Shown here: positions 53,804-63,091 of the stretch, in pieces
How positions within the stretch are numbered: the first letter of the stretch is position 1
Layout: every line of letters begins with the position of its first letter
NCBI RefSeq assembly: GCF_029168315.1
Contig: NZ_JARGYD010000001.1
Span: forward strand, 620,001 to 684,000
DNA: 64,000 nt
Reading direction: 5' to 3'
Source of the DNA: Psychromarinibacter halotolerans
Lineage (GTDB): Bacteria > Pseudomonadota > Alphaproteobacteria > Rhodobacterales > Rhodobacteraceae
Program-made: the position numbers and the translations under genes
Notes under the pieces: model-generated
Database searches by the model: none
What the model was told of the DNA's origin: nothing
Seen by the model: only the letters and a program-made list of their open reading frames with translations

Positions 53804-54154
53804 ATGACGCAGTATCAGGACACGGTGAACGGGCTAAGCAGGCCCCGGCTTCTACTGGAAGCAGTTCGGCACGCCTTGGGGGAATACAACCGTGAGCGGG
53901 TGCTGCGCCGGTTTCTCGGGACCATCGCGGCGCCACGTCCGCAGCGAACGGTCCCCGCGCTTCTTGCGGTGGAAGAGATGATGGACGATGCCCGGCGCAG
54001 CAACGACGCGTCCTATTCGCCAGCCCGCCACATCGAGGCGCTGACCGCGCTGATCGGCGAAACCCGCCTGCTGACGGCCGAAGCCGCGCGCGAAGCGGCC
54101 GACGCACGAGACTGCCCGCCCGCGCGGGCAAGCCGCGCGGCGGGTCTGGGATAG
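53804..54154 (+). CDS. DUF6477 family protein
   Basis: A 116-residue mostly helical protein. LSRPRLLLEAVRHALGEYNRERVLRRFLG near the N-terminus is the recognisable core. The family is known to me only from Rhodobacterales and often sits beside DUF6456. GAGG precedes the ATG. Divergent from DUF6456; the pair may be coregulated through the DnaA box. Confidence 0.75.
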   Translation: MTQYQDTVNGLSRPRLLLEAVRHALGEYNRERVLRRFLGTIAAPRPQRTVPALLAVEEMMDDARRSNDASYSPARHIEALTALIGETRLLTAEAAREAADARDCPPARASRAAGLG

Positions 54155-54157
54155 GAC

Positions 54158-54180
54158 GCCCCCCTGACGGGAGGGCTTTG
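54158..54180 (+). terminator. Weak terminator between converging genes
   Basis: GCCCCCC and GGGAGGGC arms with a TGAC loop followed by TTT, in the 31-base gap between DUF6477 and the converging mttB-like gene. Confidence 0.45.
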
Positions 54181-54185
54181 GGAGA

Positions 54186-55730
54186 TCAGCTAAAGCTGTC
54201 GGGCATCGACGCCTTGCGCTCGGCCACGAAGGCGTCCAGCGCCTCGGACACTGCGGGGTCCATCGCGGGCTGCTGGTAGTCGTTCAGCAACTTGCGCGCC
54301 CGCTCGGTCGCGAGGGTCAGCGTGTCGCGCGCGCCTTCTTCGGCCCATGTCTCGAACGGTTTGTAGTCCAGCAGTTGGCTGCGCCAGAAGGCGGTCTTGA
54401 AGTTCGCCTGCGTGTGCGCGCAGCCAAGATAGTGGCCGCCCGGCCCCACCTCGCGGATCGCATCCATCGCCTGCGCGTCCTCGTCGACGGCCACGCCCTT
54501 GGCCAGCCCGTGCAGGACGCCAAGCTGATCGGCGTCCATCACGAATTTGCGGATGTCGGACACCAGCCCGCCTTCCAGCCAGCCACAGGCGTGCAGCATG
54601 AAGTTCACGCCCGACATCAACCCGACGTTCAGCGAGTTCGCCGTTTCATAGGCCGCCTGCGCGTCCGGCAGCTTGGACCCGCAGAACGACCCGGCCGAGC
54701 GGTACGGAAGCCCAAGCCGCCGGGCCAGCTGGCCCATGCCATAGGTGATCTGCGACGCCTCGGGGGTGCCGAAGGTCGGCGCGCCCGAGTTCATGTCGAT
54801 CGAGGTGACGAACGCCCCCATGATCACCGGCGCGCCTTTCCGCACCAGCTGGGAATAGGCGATGCCCGCCAGCCCCTCGGCCAGCACCTGCGTCAGCGTG
54901 CCCGCCACCGACACCGGCGCCATCGCGCCGCCGACGATGAACGGCGACACGATGCAGGCCTGATTGTTGGCGGCGTACACTTCCAGCGCACCCATCATCG
55001 TCGCGTCGAAGGTCAGCGGCGAGTTGATGTTGATCAGCGAGGTCATCACCGTGTTCTGCTGGACGAAGTCCTTGCCGAACAGGATTTCGCACATGTCGAC
55101 GGAATCCTGCGCCCGGCTGGGTTCGGTGACCGAGCCCATGAACGGTTTGTCCGACAGCGTCATGTGCGCCTGAATCATGTCGAGGTGGCGCTTGTTCACG
55201 GCAACGTCGGTGGGCTCGCACACCGTGCCGCCGGAATGGTGCAGCCACTTGGACATATAGCCCAGCTTCACAAGGTCATGGAAATCCGACAGCGTGGCAT
55301 AGCGGCGGTTACCGTCGAGGTCGCGCACGAAGGGCGGGCCATAGACCGGGGCCAGCACAAGGCTGTTGCCGCCGATCTCGACATTGCGCTCGGGGTTGCG
55401 GGCGTGCTGCGTGAACCGTCCGGGCGCGGTTGAACACAGCTCGCGCGCCAGCCCACGCGGGATATGCACCCGCTCGCCCTGCACGTCCGCCCCGGCGGCG
55501 CGCCAGCGTTCAAGGGCTTCGGGATTCTCCACGAAGTTCACGCCGATCTCTTCCAGCACCGTCTCGGCGTTGGTCTCGATGATCTGCAGCGCCTCTTCGT
55601 TGAGGATCTCGAAGTTGGGGATGTTGCGCTCGATGAACCGGGCTGCCTCGATGCGCACGCTGGTGCGTTCCGCCCGACGCGCCGCGCCGCCGCCTCCGCG
55701 TCCCCGGCGGCGTGTGCCTGCCTCTGTCAT
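54186..55730 (-). CDS. MttB-family (non-pyrrolysine) corrinoid methyltransferase
   Basis: A 514-residue member of the trimethylamine methyltransferase superfamily. It reads through with no in-frame amber codon, so it is the pyrrolysine-less type, to which glycine betaine:corrinoid methyltransferases (MtgB) belong. Long conserved stretches include SGGTVCEPTDVAVNKRHLD and FIVGGAMAPVSVAGTL. It would demethylate a quaternary amine onto a corrinoid protein. AAAGGAGG precedes the start. Substrate is open (glycine betaine, proline betaine, carnitine or other). The corrinoid protein in this window is a possible partner. Confidence 0.88.
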   Translation of the reverse strand: MTEAGTRRRGRGGGGAARRAERTSVRIEAARFIERNIPNFEILNEEALQIIETNAETVLEEIGVNFVENPEALERWRAAGADVQGERVHIPRGLARELCSTAPGRFTQHARNPERNVEIGGNSLVLAPVYGPPFVRDLDGNRRYATLSDFHDLVKLGYMSKWLHHSGGTVCEPTDVAVNKRHLDMIQAHMTLSDKPFMGSVTEPSRAQDSVDMCEILFGKDFVQQNTVMTSLININSPLTFDATMMGALEVYAANNQACIVSPFIVGGAMAPVSVAGTLTQVLAEGLAGIAYSQLVRKGAPVIMGAFVTSIDMNSGAPTFGTPEASQITYGMGQLARRLGLPYRSAGSFCGSKLPDAQAAYETANSLNVGLMSGVNFMLHACGWLEGGLVSDIRKFVMDADQLGVLHGLAKGVAVDEDAQAMDAIREVGPGGHYLGCAHTQANFKTAFWRSQLLDYKPFETWAEEGARDTLTLATERARKLLNDYQQPAMDPAVSEALDAFVAERKASMPDSFS

Positions 55731-55888
55731 CGTCGTCCTCCTTTACCGAATTGTCCCGGTGATACCGTCCCCCATCGCAATAGCGATGCCGGTTTGCGTC
55801 GGAATAGTCGTGAAAGCGACATGCGGGGTCGTGAAACGGCCTATCGGACACTCTTGCGCCCGCGCGCGGCAATGCCTATTGGCAAGCC

Positions 55889-57451
55889 ATGACAGCTTCC
55901 CACGAACGCCTTCTGATCATCGACTTCGGCAGCCAGGTGACGCAGCTGATTGCGCGCCGCCTGCGCGAGGCGAATGTCTATTGCGAGATCCACCCCTTCC
56001 AGGCCGTCGACTCTGCCTTCCTGGAAGAGTTCAACCCGCGTGCCATCATCCTTTCGGGCGGCCCGCGCAGCGTCCTTGACGACGAAGCGCCGATGCCGCC
56101 GATGAAAGTCTACGAGATGGACGTGCCCGTGCTGGGCATCTGCTATGGCCAGCAGGCCATGATGCAGCAGCTTGGCGGCAAGGTGGAATCGGGCCACCAC
56201 CGCGAGTTCGGACGCGCCTTCGTGGAACCCACGGGCGCCCATACGTCGGACCGGATCTTCCGCGGGCTGTTCAGCCACGGCAAGGAAGAGGTCTGGATGA
56301 GCCACGGCGACCGCGTCACGGCGCTGGCCCCCGGCTTCGAGGTCATCGGCACCTCTCCCAACGCGCCCTACGCCATCGTGTGCGACGAGGACCGGCGCTT
56401 CTTCGCGACGCAGTTCCATCCCGAGGTTCACCACACCCCGAACGGTCGGTTGATCCTGCAGAACTTCACCCGGCTCGCGGGCTTCTCGGGCGACTGGACG
56501 ATGGGCGCCTACAAGGCCGAGGCGATCGCCAAGATCCGCAAGCAGGTCGGTGACAGCAAGGTCATCTGCGGCCTGTCCGGCGGCGTCGACAGTTCGGTCG
56601 CGGCGGTGCTGATCCACGAGGCGATCGGCGACCAGCTGACCTGCGTGTTCGTCGACCACGGCCTGATGCGTCAGAACGAAGCCGACGAAGTCGTCAGCAT
56701 GTTCCGCGACAACTATAACATCCCGCTGATCCACGCCGACGAGGCCGACCTGTTTTTGGGTGAGCTTGAGGGTGTAAGTGACCCGGAAGTCAAAAGAAAA
56801 ACCATCGGCCGCCTGTTCATCGACGTGTTCCAGAAACACGCGGGCGACATCGGCGGCGCCGAGTTCCTTGCACAGGGCACCCTGTACCCGGACGTGATCG
56901 AAAGCGTGTCCTTCTCGGGCGGGCCGTCGGTCACCATCAAGTCGCACCACAACGTGGGCGGCCTGCCGGAAAAGATGGGCCTGAAGCTGGTTGAACCCCT
57001 GCGCGAGCTGTTCAAGGACGAGGTCCGCGCATTGGGTCACGAACTGGGCCTGCCCGATAGCTTCATCGGACGCCACCCGTTCCCCGGACCCGGCCTTGCG
57101 ATCCGCTGCCCCGGCGAGATCACCCGCGACAAGCTGGAGATCCTGCGCAAGGCTGACGCGGTCTACATCGACCAGATCCGCAAGCACGGCCTGTACGACG
57201 AGATCTGGCAGGCCTTCGTGGCGCTGCTGCCGGTCCGCACTGTCGGCGTGATGGGTGACGGGCGCACCTATGACTATGCCTGCGCGCTGCGCGCCGTCAC
57301 ATCCGTCGACGGGATGACCGCCGATTACTATCCCTTCACCCACGAGTTCCTTGGCGAAACCGCCAGCCGGATCATCAACGAGGTGAACGGGATCAACCGG
57401 GTGACCTACGACATCACGTCGAAGCCTCCGGGAACCATCGAGTGGGAATGA
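55889..57451 (+). CDS. guaA: GMP synthase (glutamine-hydrolysing)
   Basis: A 520-residue enzyme turning XMP into GMP. The glutaminase half begins LLIIDFGSQVTQLIARRLRE and has the class I Cys in GICYGQQAM; the ATP-pyrophosphatase half has the P-loop SGGVDSSVA; the C-terminal dimerisation domain ends in GTIEWE. Divergent from mttB. Confidence 0.97.
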   Translation: MTASHERLLIIDFGSQVTQLIARRLREANVYCEIHPFQAVDSAFLEEFNPRAIILSGGPRSVLDDEAPMPPMKVYEMDVPVLGICYGQQAMMQQLGGKVESGHHREFGRAFVEPTGAHTSDRIFRGLFSHGKEEVWMSHGDRVTALAPGFEVIGTSPNAPYAIVCDEDRRFFATQFHPEVHHTPNGRLILQNFTRLAGFSGDWTMGAYKAEAIAKIRKQVGDSKVICGLSGGVDSSVAAVLIHEAIGDQLTCVFVDHGLMRQNEADEVVSMFRDNYNIPLIHADEADLFLGELEGVSDPEVKRKTIGRLFIDVFQKHAGDIGGAEFLAQGTLYPDVIESVSFSGGPSVTIKSHHNVGGLPEKMGLKLVEPLRELFKDEVRALGHELGLPDSFIGRHPFPGPGLAIRCPGEITRDKLEILRKADAVYIDQIRKHGLYDEIWQAFVALLPVRTVGVMGDGRTYDYACALRAVTSVDGMTADYYPFTHEFLGETASRIINEVNGINRVTYDITSKPPGTIEWE

Positions 57452-57460
57452 GGGTCTGAC

Positions 57461-58246
57461 GTGACGCTGTTGCGCCACCTTCCTGCGGTCCTGCGCCCTT
57501 TGGCTTGGAACCGGGTGGCGGCCTCGCAATCCGATGACGAGGAAAGCCGGGCTTTGTGCGACATCGCCCGGACGGCGGGCATCACGCCGACCTTCGTCGA
57601 GTTCGGCTTTGGCGTGTACGAACTGAACGCCGCCGGGCTGATCCGCGAGGGATGGACCGGCCAGCTGCTGGACGGCGATGGCGACACCTGCCGCAACATG
57701 GACCGGATCATGCGGCGTCACCGCCGCGATGTGCAGGTCTGCCAGCACTGGTTTACCGTAGACAACGTCGATCCGGTGCTGGAATTCACCCGCGCCGTCG
57801 GGCAACTCGGCGTTCTCAGCGTCGACATCGACGGCAATGACTTCTGGATCCTGTCCGAACTGCTGCGCCACGGTCAGCCGGACCTGCTGATCCTCGAATA
57901 CAACGCCAGCTTCGGCCTTCGGCCCGTGACGGTGCCCTACGATCCGCAGTTCGACAGGCACAGGTATTCGGCGACCGGCTGGTATCACGGCGCCTCGATC
58001 ACTGCCTTTCATCGGCTTCTGCACAAGAACTATGCCCTTGTCCGGAACGTGCGCGGCCTGAACCTGATCTTTCTGCGCCGCGACCTGTCCGATGGATTTC
58101 CCGACCTCTCGCCGGACGACGCCTATGCAGAGCAGCAGTCCCGCAACGCCCGGTTCGGCAACGATGCGGCGGCGCAGTTCCACGCGATCCAAGACCTGCC
58201 GCTGATCGAGATCGGTGACGACGGCAGGGCTGTGCCCGTCGGCTGA
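57461..58246 (+). CDS. FkbM-like putative methyltransferase
   Basis: A 261-residue protein with TFVEFGFGVYELNAAG and VLSVDIDGNDFWIL, which resemble the SAM-binding and following acidic motifs of FkbM-like methyltransferases. No signal peptide. Target unknown, perhaps a sugar or glycan. It starts at GTG 57461, nine bases after guaA, with AGGGT ahead, so it is probably cotranscribed. Confidence 0.65.
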   Translation: MTLLRHLPAVLRPLAWNRVAASQSDDEESRALCDIARTAGITPTFVEFGFGVYELNAAGLIREGWTGQLLDGDGDTCRNMDRIMRRHRRDVQVCQHWFTVDNVDPVLEFTRAVGQLGVLSVDIDGNDFWILSELLRHGQPDLLILEYNASFGLRPVTVPYDPQFDRHRYSATGWYHGASITAFHRLLHKNYALVRNVRGLNLIFLRRDLSDGFPDLSPDDAYAEQQSRNARFGNDAAAQFHAIQDLPLIEIGDDGRAVPVG

Positions 58247-58342
58247 CCCCACCCGCCCGCGGCCGACCCGCTTAGCACACAAGACAGCAGCCGACGACCC
58301 GGCTACACTCGGCGACATATTGTCAGCCGTAGGGAGCCTGTC

Positions 58343-58966
58343 ATGAAGCCCGGTCTTGCCGCCCTTGCCCTTTTCGCCGCCGCGCCCGCCCTTGCCGACC
58401 CGGCGTATTACGACGTCACCGGCGTTGCCGCCGACGACACGCTGAACGTCCGGGCCGAGCCGTCCGCCAGCTCTGCCGACATTGGCGACCTGCCCCACGA
58501 CGCGACGGGGATCGAGGTGATCGCGACCGATCCCACCGGCGACTGGGGCCGCATTGTCTGGCAGGAAGGCAACGGATGGATCGCCACCCGTTTCCTTGCC
58601 GCGGCGTCCCCGACCACCCTGCCCGGAACGGCCCTGCCCGCCGCCTTGCAATGCAGCGGCACGGAACCGTTCTGGTCGATGCGCTTTTCGGACACGGGCG
58701 CGGTGTATTCCGACGTCGCCGGCACCTCGCTTAGCCTTGGCTTCGGCGGTGCCGCGGTGGCAGAAGGGTTCGCGTCGTTTCCCGTCGCGCTGAGCCACGG
58801 CGCCAAGGGCACCGGCGCGCTCAGCGTGGTCTCTACCGCGATGTGCAGTGACGGGATGAGCGACCGCGATTACCCCTATACCGTAGCACTTGTGCTGCAC
58901 ACCGGAGGTGCCCAGCGGTTCCTGTCCGGCTGCTGCTGGTTGCCGCTGGACGTGCTTGAGAACTGA
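58343..58966 (+). CDS. Secreted SH3b-domain protein (COG3650-like)
   Basis: A 207-residue exported protein. Signal peptide ends near APALA; an SH3b domain (LNVRAEPSASSADIGDLP to GWIATRFL) is followed by a C-terminal domain with CSGTEPFWSMRFSD and a cysteine cluster GCCWLPLD, typical of COG3650 periplasmic proteins. Its role may be peptidoglycan binding. GGGAG precedes the start. Confidence 0.8.
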   Translation: MKPGLAALALFAAAPALADPAYYDVTGVAADDTLNVRAEPSASSADIGDLPHDATGIEVIATDPTGDWGRIVWQEGNGWIATRFLAAASPTTLPGTALPAALQCSGTEPFWSMRFSDTGAVYSDVAGTSLSLGFGGAAVAEGFASFPVALSHGAKGTGALSVVSTAMCSDGMSDRDYPYTVALVLHTGGAQRFLSGCCWLPLDVLEN

Positions 58967-59032
58967 CGGGTCTTCCCCTTCCCCGCGCGATGCCCTACGC
59001 CTGAGCGGCACCCGGCGCGAGGGAGGACGTCC

Positions 59033-59965
59033 GTGCCCAGAAAGACCACGATTGCCGCCACCGCGGCAGGCCCCGTTGCGCCCGCGCGGCCGGTGCCCGA
59101 CAGCAACCCGTTGCGTGCCGCCGCATGGATGACCGGCGCGGTTGTTGCCTTCACCTCGATGGCGGTCGCCGGGCGCGAGCTTGCCGGGCAGCACGATACG
59201 TTCGAGATCATGGCCTACAGGTCGGTCTTCGGCCTGTGCATCGTCCTTGCCATCGGCGGACTGGCGGGCACGCTGGGGCAGATCACGCGCCGCAGCCTGC
59301 ATGTCCACGCAGCGCGGAACATCAGCCATTTCACGGCGCAGAACCTGTGGTTCTACGCGATCACCGTGGCCCCTCTGGCGCAGGTCATAGCGTTGGAATT
59401 CACCTCTCCGCTGTGGGTCACGCTGCTGGCGCCGCTGGTGCTGCAAGAGATGCTGACCCGCGTGCGGGTGTTGGCGGCGGGTCTTGGGTTCATCGGCGTG
59501 CTGATCGTGACGCAGCCCTTCGGCGGTGCGCCACTGGGCGCGGGTCAGGCGATGGCGGCTGCGGCGGCGATCGGGTTTGCGGGATCGGCGCTGTTCACCC
59601 GCCTGCTGACCCGGACCGAAACGATCACCTGCATCCTGTTCTACCTAACCGTCATGCAATCCGTCTTTGGTCTGGTCTGTGCCGGGATCGACGGCGACAT
59701 GACGCTGCCGACGGCGCAATCGCTGCCGTGGCTCGCGCTGGTCGGGCTTGCGGGGCTGACGGCGCACTTTTGCCTGACCAAAGCATTGTCCGTCGCCCCG
59801 GCCGGGATCGTGATGCCGATGGACTTCGCGCGACTGCCGATCATCGGTCTGGTCGGCATGATCTTTTACCTCGAACCCCTAAGCTGGGGCGTCATCGGGG
59901 GCGGTATTCTGATCCTTGCAGCGAATTGGCTAAATATTCGCAGTGAAACCGCCCGCCGGCGCTGA
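59033..59965 (+). CDS. DMT-superfamily (EamA) exporter
   Basis: A 310-residue inner-membrane protein with ten hydrophobic helices and the duplicated EamA domain. It starts at GTG 59033 with GGGAGG six bases upstream. Substrates of this family vary (amino acids, metabolites) and cannot be told here. Confidence 0.87.
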   Translation: MPRKTTIAATAAGPVAPARPVPDSNPLRAAAWMTGAVVAFTSMAVAGRELAGQHDTFEIMAYRSVFGLCIVLAIGGLAGTLGQITRRSLHVHAARNISHFTAQNLWFYAITVAPLAQVIALEFTSPLWVTLLAPLVLQEMLTRVRVLAAGLGFIGVLIVTQPFGGAPLGAGQAMAAAAAIGFAGSALFTRLLTRTETITCILFYLTVMQSVFGLVCAGIDGDMTLPTAQSLPWLALVGLAGLTAHFCLTKALSVAPAGIVMPMDFARLPIIGLVGMIFYLEPLSWGVIGGGILILAANWLNIRSETARRR

Positions 59966-60044
59966 TCCCGTCAATGGGTGAGGCCTTTCGGTGACGCTGG
60001 GCGAGTAGAATACTCGGCCTACCACTATGACGTGGCGTTACAAT

Positions 60045-60072
60045 TTGACCGCGCTAAAAAGGCGCGTCTAGC
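60045..60072 (+). promoter_or_regulatory. Candidate promoter of fadL
   Basis: TTGACC (60045-60050) and TCTAGC (60067-60072) are separated by 16 bases, about 42 bases before the start codon. Confidence 0.4.
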
Positions 60073-60114
60073 CTCACTCACTAGACGAGCGGAAAAACTC
60101 GAGGGACGAGGATA

Positions 60115-61224
60115 ATGAACAAGTTAACCTGCACCGCCATCACTCTGGCGACCGCCGGTACAGTCGCGAACGCGGGCGGCACTGAGTTGACGAACCAGTC
60201 AATTGCCGTGCTGTTCGAACAGGGCAATTACATCGAGTTCAGCTTTGGCTCGGTCAACCCTTCTGTAAGCGGCACGCAGGTCGGTACGATCCCGCCCGCG
60301 ATCACCGGCAGTGCGTCGGGCGATCTTGCGGAAGGTCTGGAATACGTCGGCGCGGCATTGAAGTTCGCGCTGACCGACGACATCGACGCGGCCATCATCG
60401 TCGACAAGCCCTACGGGGCGGAAATCGTATATCCGATGGGCACTGGCTATTTCGCCGGCGGCTCGACGGCGACCCTGCGGTCGACGGCGATCTCGGCCAT
60501 CGGCCGGTACAAGTTCACCGACAACCTCAGCGCCTATGCCGGAATCCGTCAGCAAAGCCTTGATGCAGAGGCGTTCATCCCCTTCGTCGCGGGCTGGACC
60601 GGTTCGACCAATACCGACCAAAGCTTCGGGTATCTCGTCGGTGCTGCGTACGAACGCCCCGAGCTCGCGATGCGCGTTGCGCTGACCTACTACTCCAGCA
60701 TCTCGCACGACCTCGAAACCACCGAGACCTCGCCGTTGGGCGTGGGCAATACCTCGATCATGGAGGTGAACACCCCGCAGGCGATCAACCTCGACTTCCA
60801 GAGCGGCGTCGCCCCCGGCACGCTGGTCTTCGGTCAGGTGCGCTGGGTCGACTGGTCCGAGTTCGACATCTCTCCCGCCGACTACGGCACGCTGACCGGC
60901 GGTCAGCCGCTGGTGGCCTACGAGGATGACACGATCACCTACACGCTGGGCGTCGGCCGTCAGCTGACCGAGAACTGGGCGCTGTCCGGCTTTGCCGTCT
61001 ACGAGCCCGGCACCGGCGGCTTCAAGTCGAACCTGTTCCCGCCCGACGGCCGCACCGCTGTCGGCATGGGGGTGACCTACACGCAGGACAACTTCAAGCT
61101 TCAGGCTGGCCTGCAGCATGTCTGGTTCGGCGATGGCACCACCCAGATTGGCGGCGCCCCGGCGGGCGAGTTCACCGACAACACCGCCGTGGCCTTCGGT
61201 ATGAAAGCCGGCTTTACCTTCTGA
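60115..61224 (+). CDS. fadL: FadL/TodX-family outer-membrane transport protein
   Basis: A 369-residue barrel for long-chain fatty acids or other hydrophobic compounds. Signal peptide MNKLTCTAITLATAGTVANA, then GGTELTNQSIAVLFEQGNYIEFSF, the family N-terminal hatch, and a C-terminal strand ending in Phe (GMKAGFTF). Own promoter and terminator are visible, so it is monocistronic. Confidence 0.9.
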   Translation: MNKLTCTAITLATAGTVANAGGTELTNQSIAVLFEQGNYIEFSFGSVNPSVSGTQVGTIPPAITGSASGDLAEGLEYVGAALKFALTDDIDAAIIVDKPYGAEIVYPMGTGYFAGGSTATLRSTAISAIGRYKFTDNLSAYAGIRQQSLDAEAFIPFVAGWTGSTNTDQSFGYLVGAAYERPELAMRVALTYYSSISHDLETTETSPLGVGNTSIMEVNTPQAINLDFQSGVAPGTLVFGQVRWVDWSEFDISPADYGTLTGGQPLVAYEDDTITYTLGVGRQLTENWALSGFAVYEPGTGGFKSNLFPPDGRTAVGMGVTYTQDNFKLQAGLQHVWFGDGTTQIGGAPAGEFTDNTAVAFGMKAGFTF

Positions 61225-61244
61225 TCTCTCCAGAATCGGACAAC

Positions 61245-61272
61245 GGGCCCTGCCGAAAGGCGGGGCCTTTTT
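61245..61272 (+). terminator. fadL terminator
   Basis: GGCCCTGCC pairs with GGCGGGGCC around GAAA and is followed by TTTTTC. Confidence 0.92.
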
Positions 61273-61303
61273 CGTTGCGGGAGGGCGGGACGCCGCCGGA
61301 CAT

Positions 61304-62131
61304 TCAACGTGGGGGCCGACGTCCGGTAACGGTGACGAACTCTGCCGGAATACCATAGCTGCAATCGTACCGCTTATAGTCGGCTACCGATTGCAGGAAT
61401 TCGTGACAGACCTCTTCCCACACAGCCCGGCTGAACCGTTTCACGGCAAGCGCAACCGGTCCGCCCAACAGGATCGCCTGCAGCAGGTCTTCATCGGATG
61501 CGAACAGCAGCGTCTCGGACTGGCGGTGCTCTGCCACGTCCGTCAAACCCGCTGTCTTGCAAAGACGCGTCAACGCATCCGGCGCACCGGTGCCGAAGAA
61601 CATGGGACAGACTTCGGACGCGACACGGGCGTCGACAATCGGAAAGACGTCGGCCCACCCACAGCATCGCCGCTCGCCCCAGACGCTGGCCGCGACGACG
61701 CCACCGGGCGCGGTGACCCTTACCATTTCCGACAGGGCAGCAGCGGGGTCTGGCGTATACATCAGCCCCAACGCGCAAACCGCCGCGTCGAAGCTTTCGT
61801 CCGGCACGGCAAGCTGGTCCGCCGCCATCCGTGCTGCCTGAACCGTGTCGATCGCATCGTCGGCCAGCCGGACGCCCAGATCGTCCAGCATCCCTTGCGA
61901 AATGTCGGTGGCCAGAAGACGCCCCGACGGCCCGACCTGCTTGGCGAGACGGACGGTCAAAAGCCCGCTTCCGCAGGCCGTTTCGACGATACTTTGGCCG
62001 GGTTCGATCCCGGCCATCCGCAGAAGGCTGTCGTGGACGGGGCGAAGCTGGGCCGACCACGCGTCGTGATAGTAGCCGGACGCGGCATCCCACCCATAGC
62101 GCTGGACCCGTGATTGAAGCCGCGCATCCAT
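61304..62131 (-). CDS. Class I SAM-dependent methyltransferase
   Basis: A 275-residue methyltransferase (UbiE/methyltransf_11 type) with motif I VETACGSGLLTVRLA, VVAASVWGE and a Cys-rich patch. Substrate unknown. The start at 62131 overlaps the stop of the OsmC-like gene by one base (TGATG), showing coupled translation in the tautomerase-osmC-methyltransferase operon. Confidence 0.85.
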   Translation of the reverse strand: MDARLQSRVQRYGWDAASGYYHDAWSAQLRPVHDSLLRMAGIEPGQSIVETACGSGLLTVRLAKQVGPSGRLLATDISQGMLDDLGVRLADDAIDTVQAARMAADQLAVPDESFDAAVCALGLMYTPDPAAALSEMVRVTAPGGVVAASVWGERRCCGWADVFPIVDARVASEVCPMFFGTGAPDALTRLCKTAGLTDVAEHRQSETLLFASDEDLLQAILLGGPVALAVKRFSRAVWEEVCHEFLQSVADYKRYDCSYGIPAEFVTVTGRRPPR

Positions 62132-62649
62132 CACGTCTGGACCGCATTGATCGAAACCGCCGTGCTGACCGGCTGCGCATCCCGAAACGCAAGGAACCAC
62201 GGGTCGTTGGCAAGCGCCCGGTCGACCATTTCGGAAATCGTATCCGCAGGCTCCGTGCTTGTGATTTCGACCGCGATGCGGGTGTCGGCAGGCACTGGGC
62301 TTGCCCCGGCCATCGCCAGCACCCCGCGATTGTCCCAGTCCTGTTCGATGGCGACGCGCACCGCGTCAAGCCGCAGCCCTTCTCGCGCCGCCGTCATCTT
62401 GATCCCGATCGCGATACAGCTACAAATCGCGGCGCGCGCGAAATAGCCCGGCGCGGGGCCTTCGTCGCTTCCGCCGATCGCAGTTGGCATATCGATCTTG
62501 ATGCGGTGCCCGTCCTGCTCGAACGCGCAACTCAGGCCGTCCTCGACCAAGGCGGCCCCGCGATTGACGACCCGCGCCCGGTCCGGGCACCGCCCGAAGA
62601 CCGAAATCGCGCGCAGTTGTGCGTCGCGGGCATGGGTGTTGCGATCCAT
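62131..62649 (-). CDS. OsmC-family protein
   Basis: A 172-residue OsmC/Ohr-like protein. PGYFARAAICSCIAIGIKMTAAREGLRLDAVRVAIE is the family core with the redox-active cysteines; a shorter distance between Cys residues (CxC) than in Ohr suggests a less typical member. It may detoxify organic peroxides or other electrophiles. AAGGAG precedes ATG 62649. Confidence 0.82.
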   Translation of the reverse strand: MDRNTHARDAQLRAISVFGRCPDRARVVNRGAALVEDGLSCAFEQDGHRIKIDMPTAIGGSDEGPAPGYFARAAICSCIAIGIKMTAAREGLRLDAVRVAIEQDWDNRGVLAMAGASPVPADTRIAVEITSTEPADTISEMVDRALANDPWFLAFRDAQPVSTAVSINAVQT

Positions 62650-62724
62650 AGCGTCGTCTCCTTGAGAATGTGCACCTACAGGCATCGGCCGGCCCGCCGG
62701 ATCGGCGCACCGACCGGCCCTATA

Positions 62725-62940
62725 TCACCCGGCGGCCATCGCCTTGATGTCGGCGGCACTGGGCGTGTTGCCCCCGATACCCCACTGACCGCTGCGCACT
62801 TCCTTGACCCGCACCCATGTCACGCCGCGCATGGCCTCTCCTTCGACCTCGACCATCGCGTTGGTCACTTTCTCGATCATCTGCGCCTTCTGATCCTCGT
62901 CGAAAACGCCTTCGATCACTTCGATATCCACCAATGGCAT
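62725..62940 (-). CDS. 4-oxalocrotonate tautomerase family protein
   Basis: A 71-residue protein, MPLVDIEVIEGVFDEDQK..., with the catalytic Pro2 exposed after removal of Met, the hallmark of the tautomerase superfamily. GGAGG precedes the start. First gene of the operon divergent from the HxlR regulator. Substrate unknown. Confidence 0.88.
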   Translation of the reverse strand: MPLVDIEVIEGVFDEDQKAQMIEKVTNAMVEVEGEAMRGVTWVRVKEVRSGQWGIGGNTPSAADIKAMAAG

Positions 62941-63008
62941 GTCGCACCTCCGTTGCGTTTGTGTCTGGTCCAACAAGGCTCGCACCATCGGCGCATCCCG
63001 GGCCAGTT

Positions 63009-63046
63009 CTGCAAATGCAGCAAACCCACTACACTTTCTGAAGTAG
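63009..63046. promoter_or_regulatory. Candidate HxlR operator region
   Basis: Two imperfect palindromes: CTGCAAATGCAG (63009-63020) and CTACACTTTCTGAAGTAG (63029-63046). Both lie in the divergent promoter gap, and HxlR-family regulators usually bind such sites. Confidence 0.45.
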
Positions 63047-63091
63047 ACGCATGCGGGTCCGGGATGCTTTGCTGCGGGCGGAGGTGCCGTC

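Noticed and set aside
55841..59446. 1201-codon open frame on the minus strand opposite guaA and following genes
   Set aside because: High-GC coding DNA creates long antisense frames; composition is low-complexity, and it opposes well-supported genes (guaA, SH3b, DMT).
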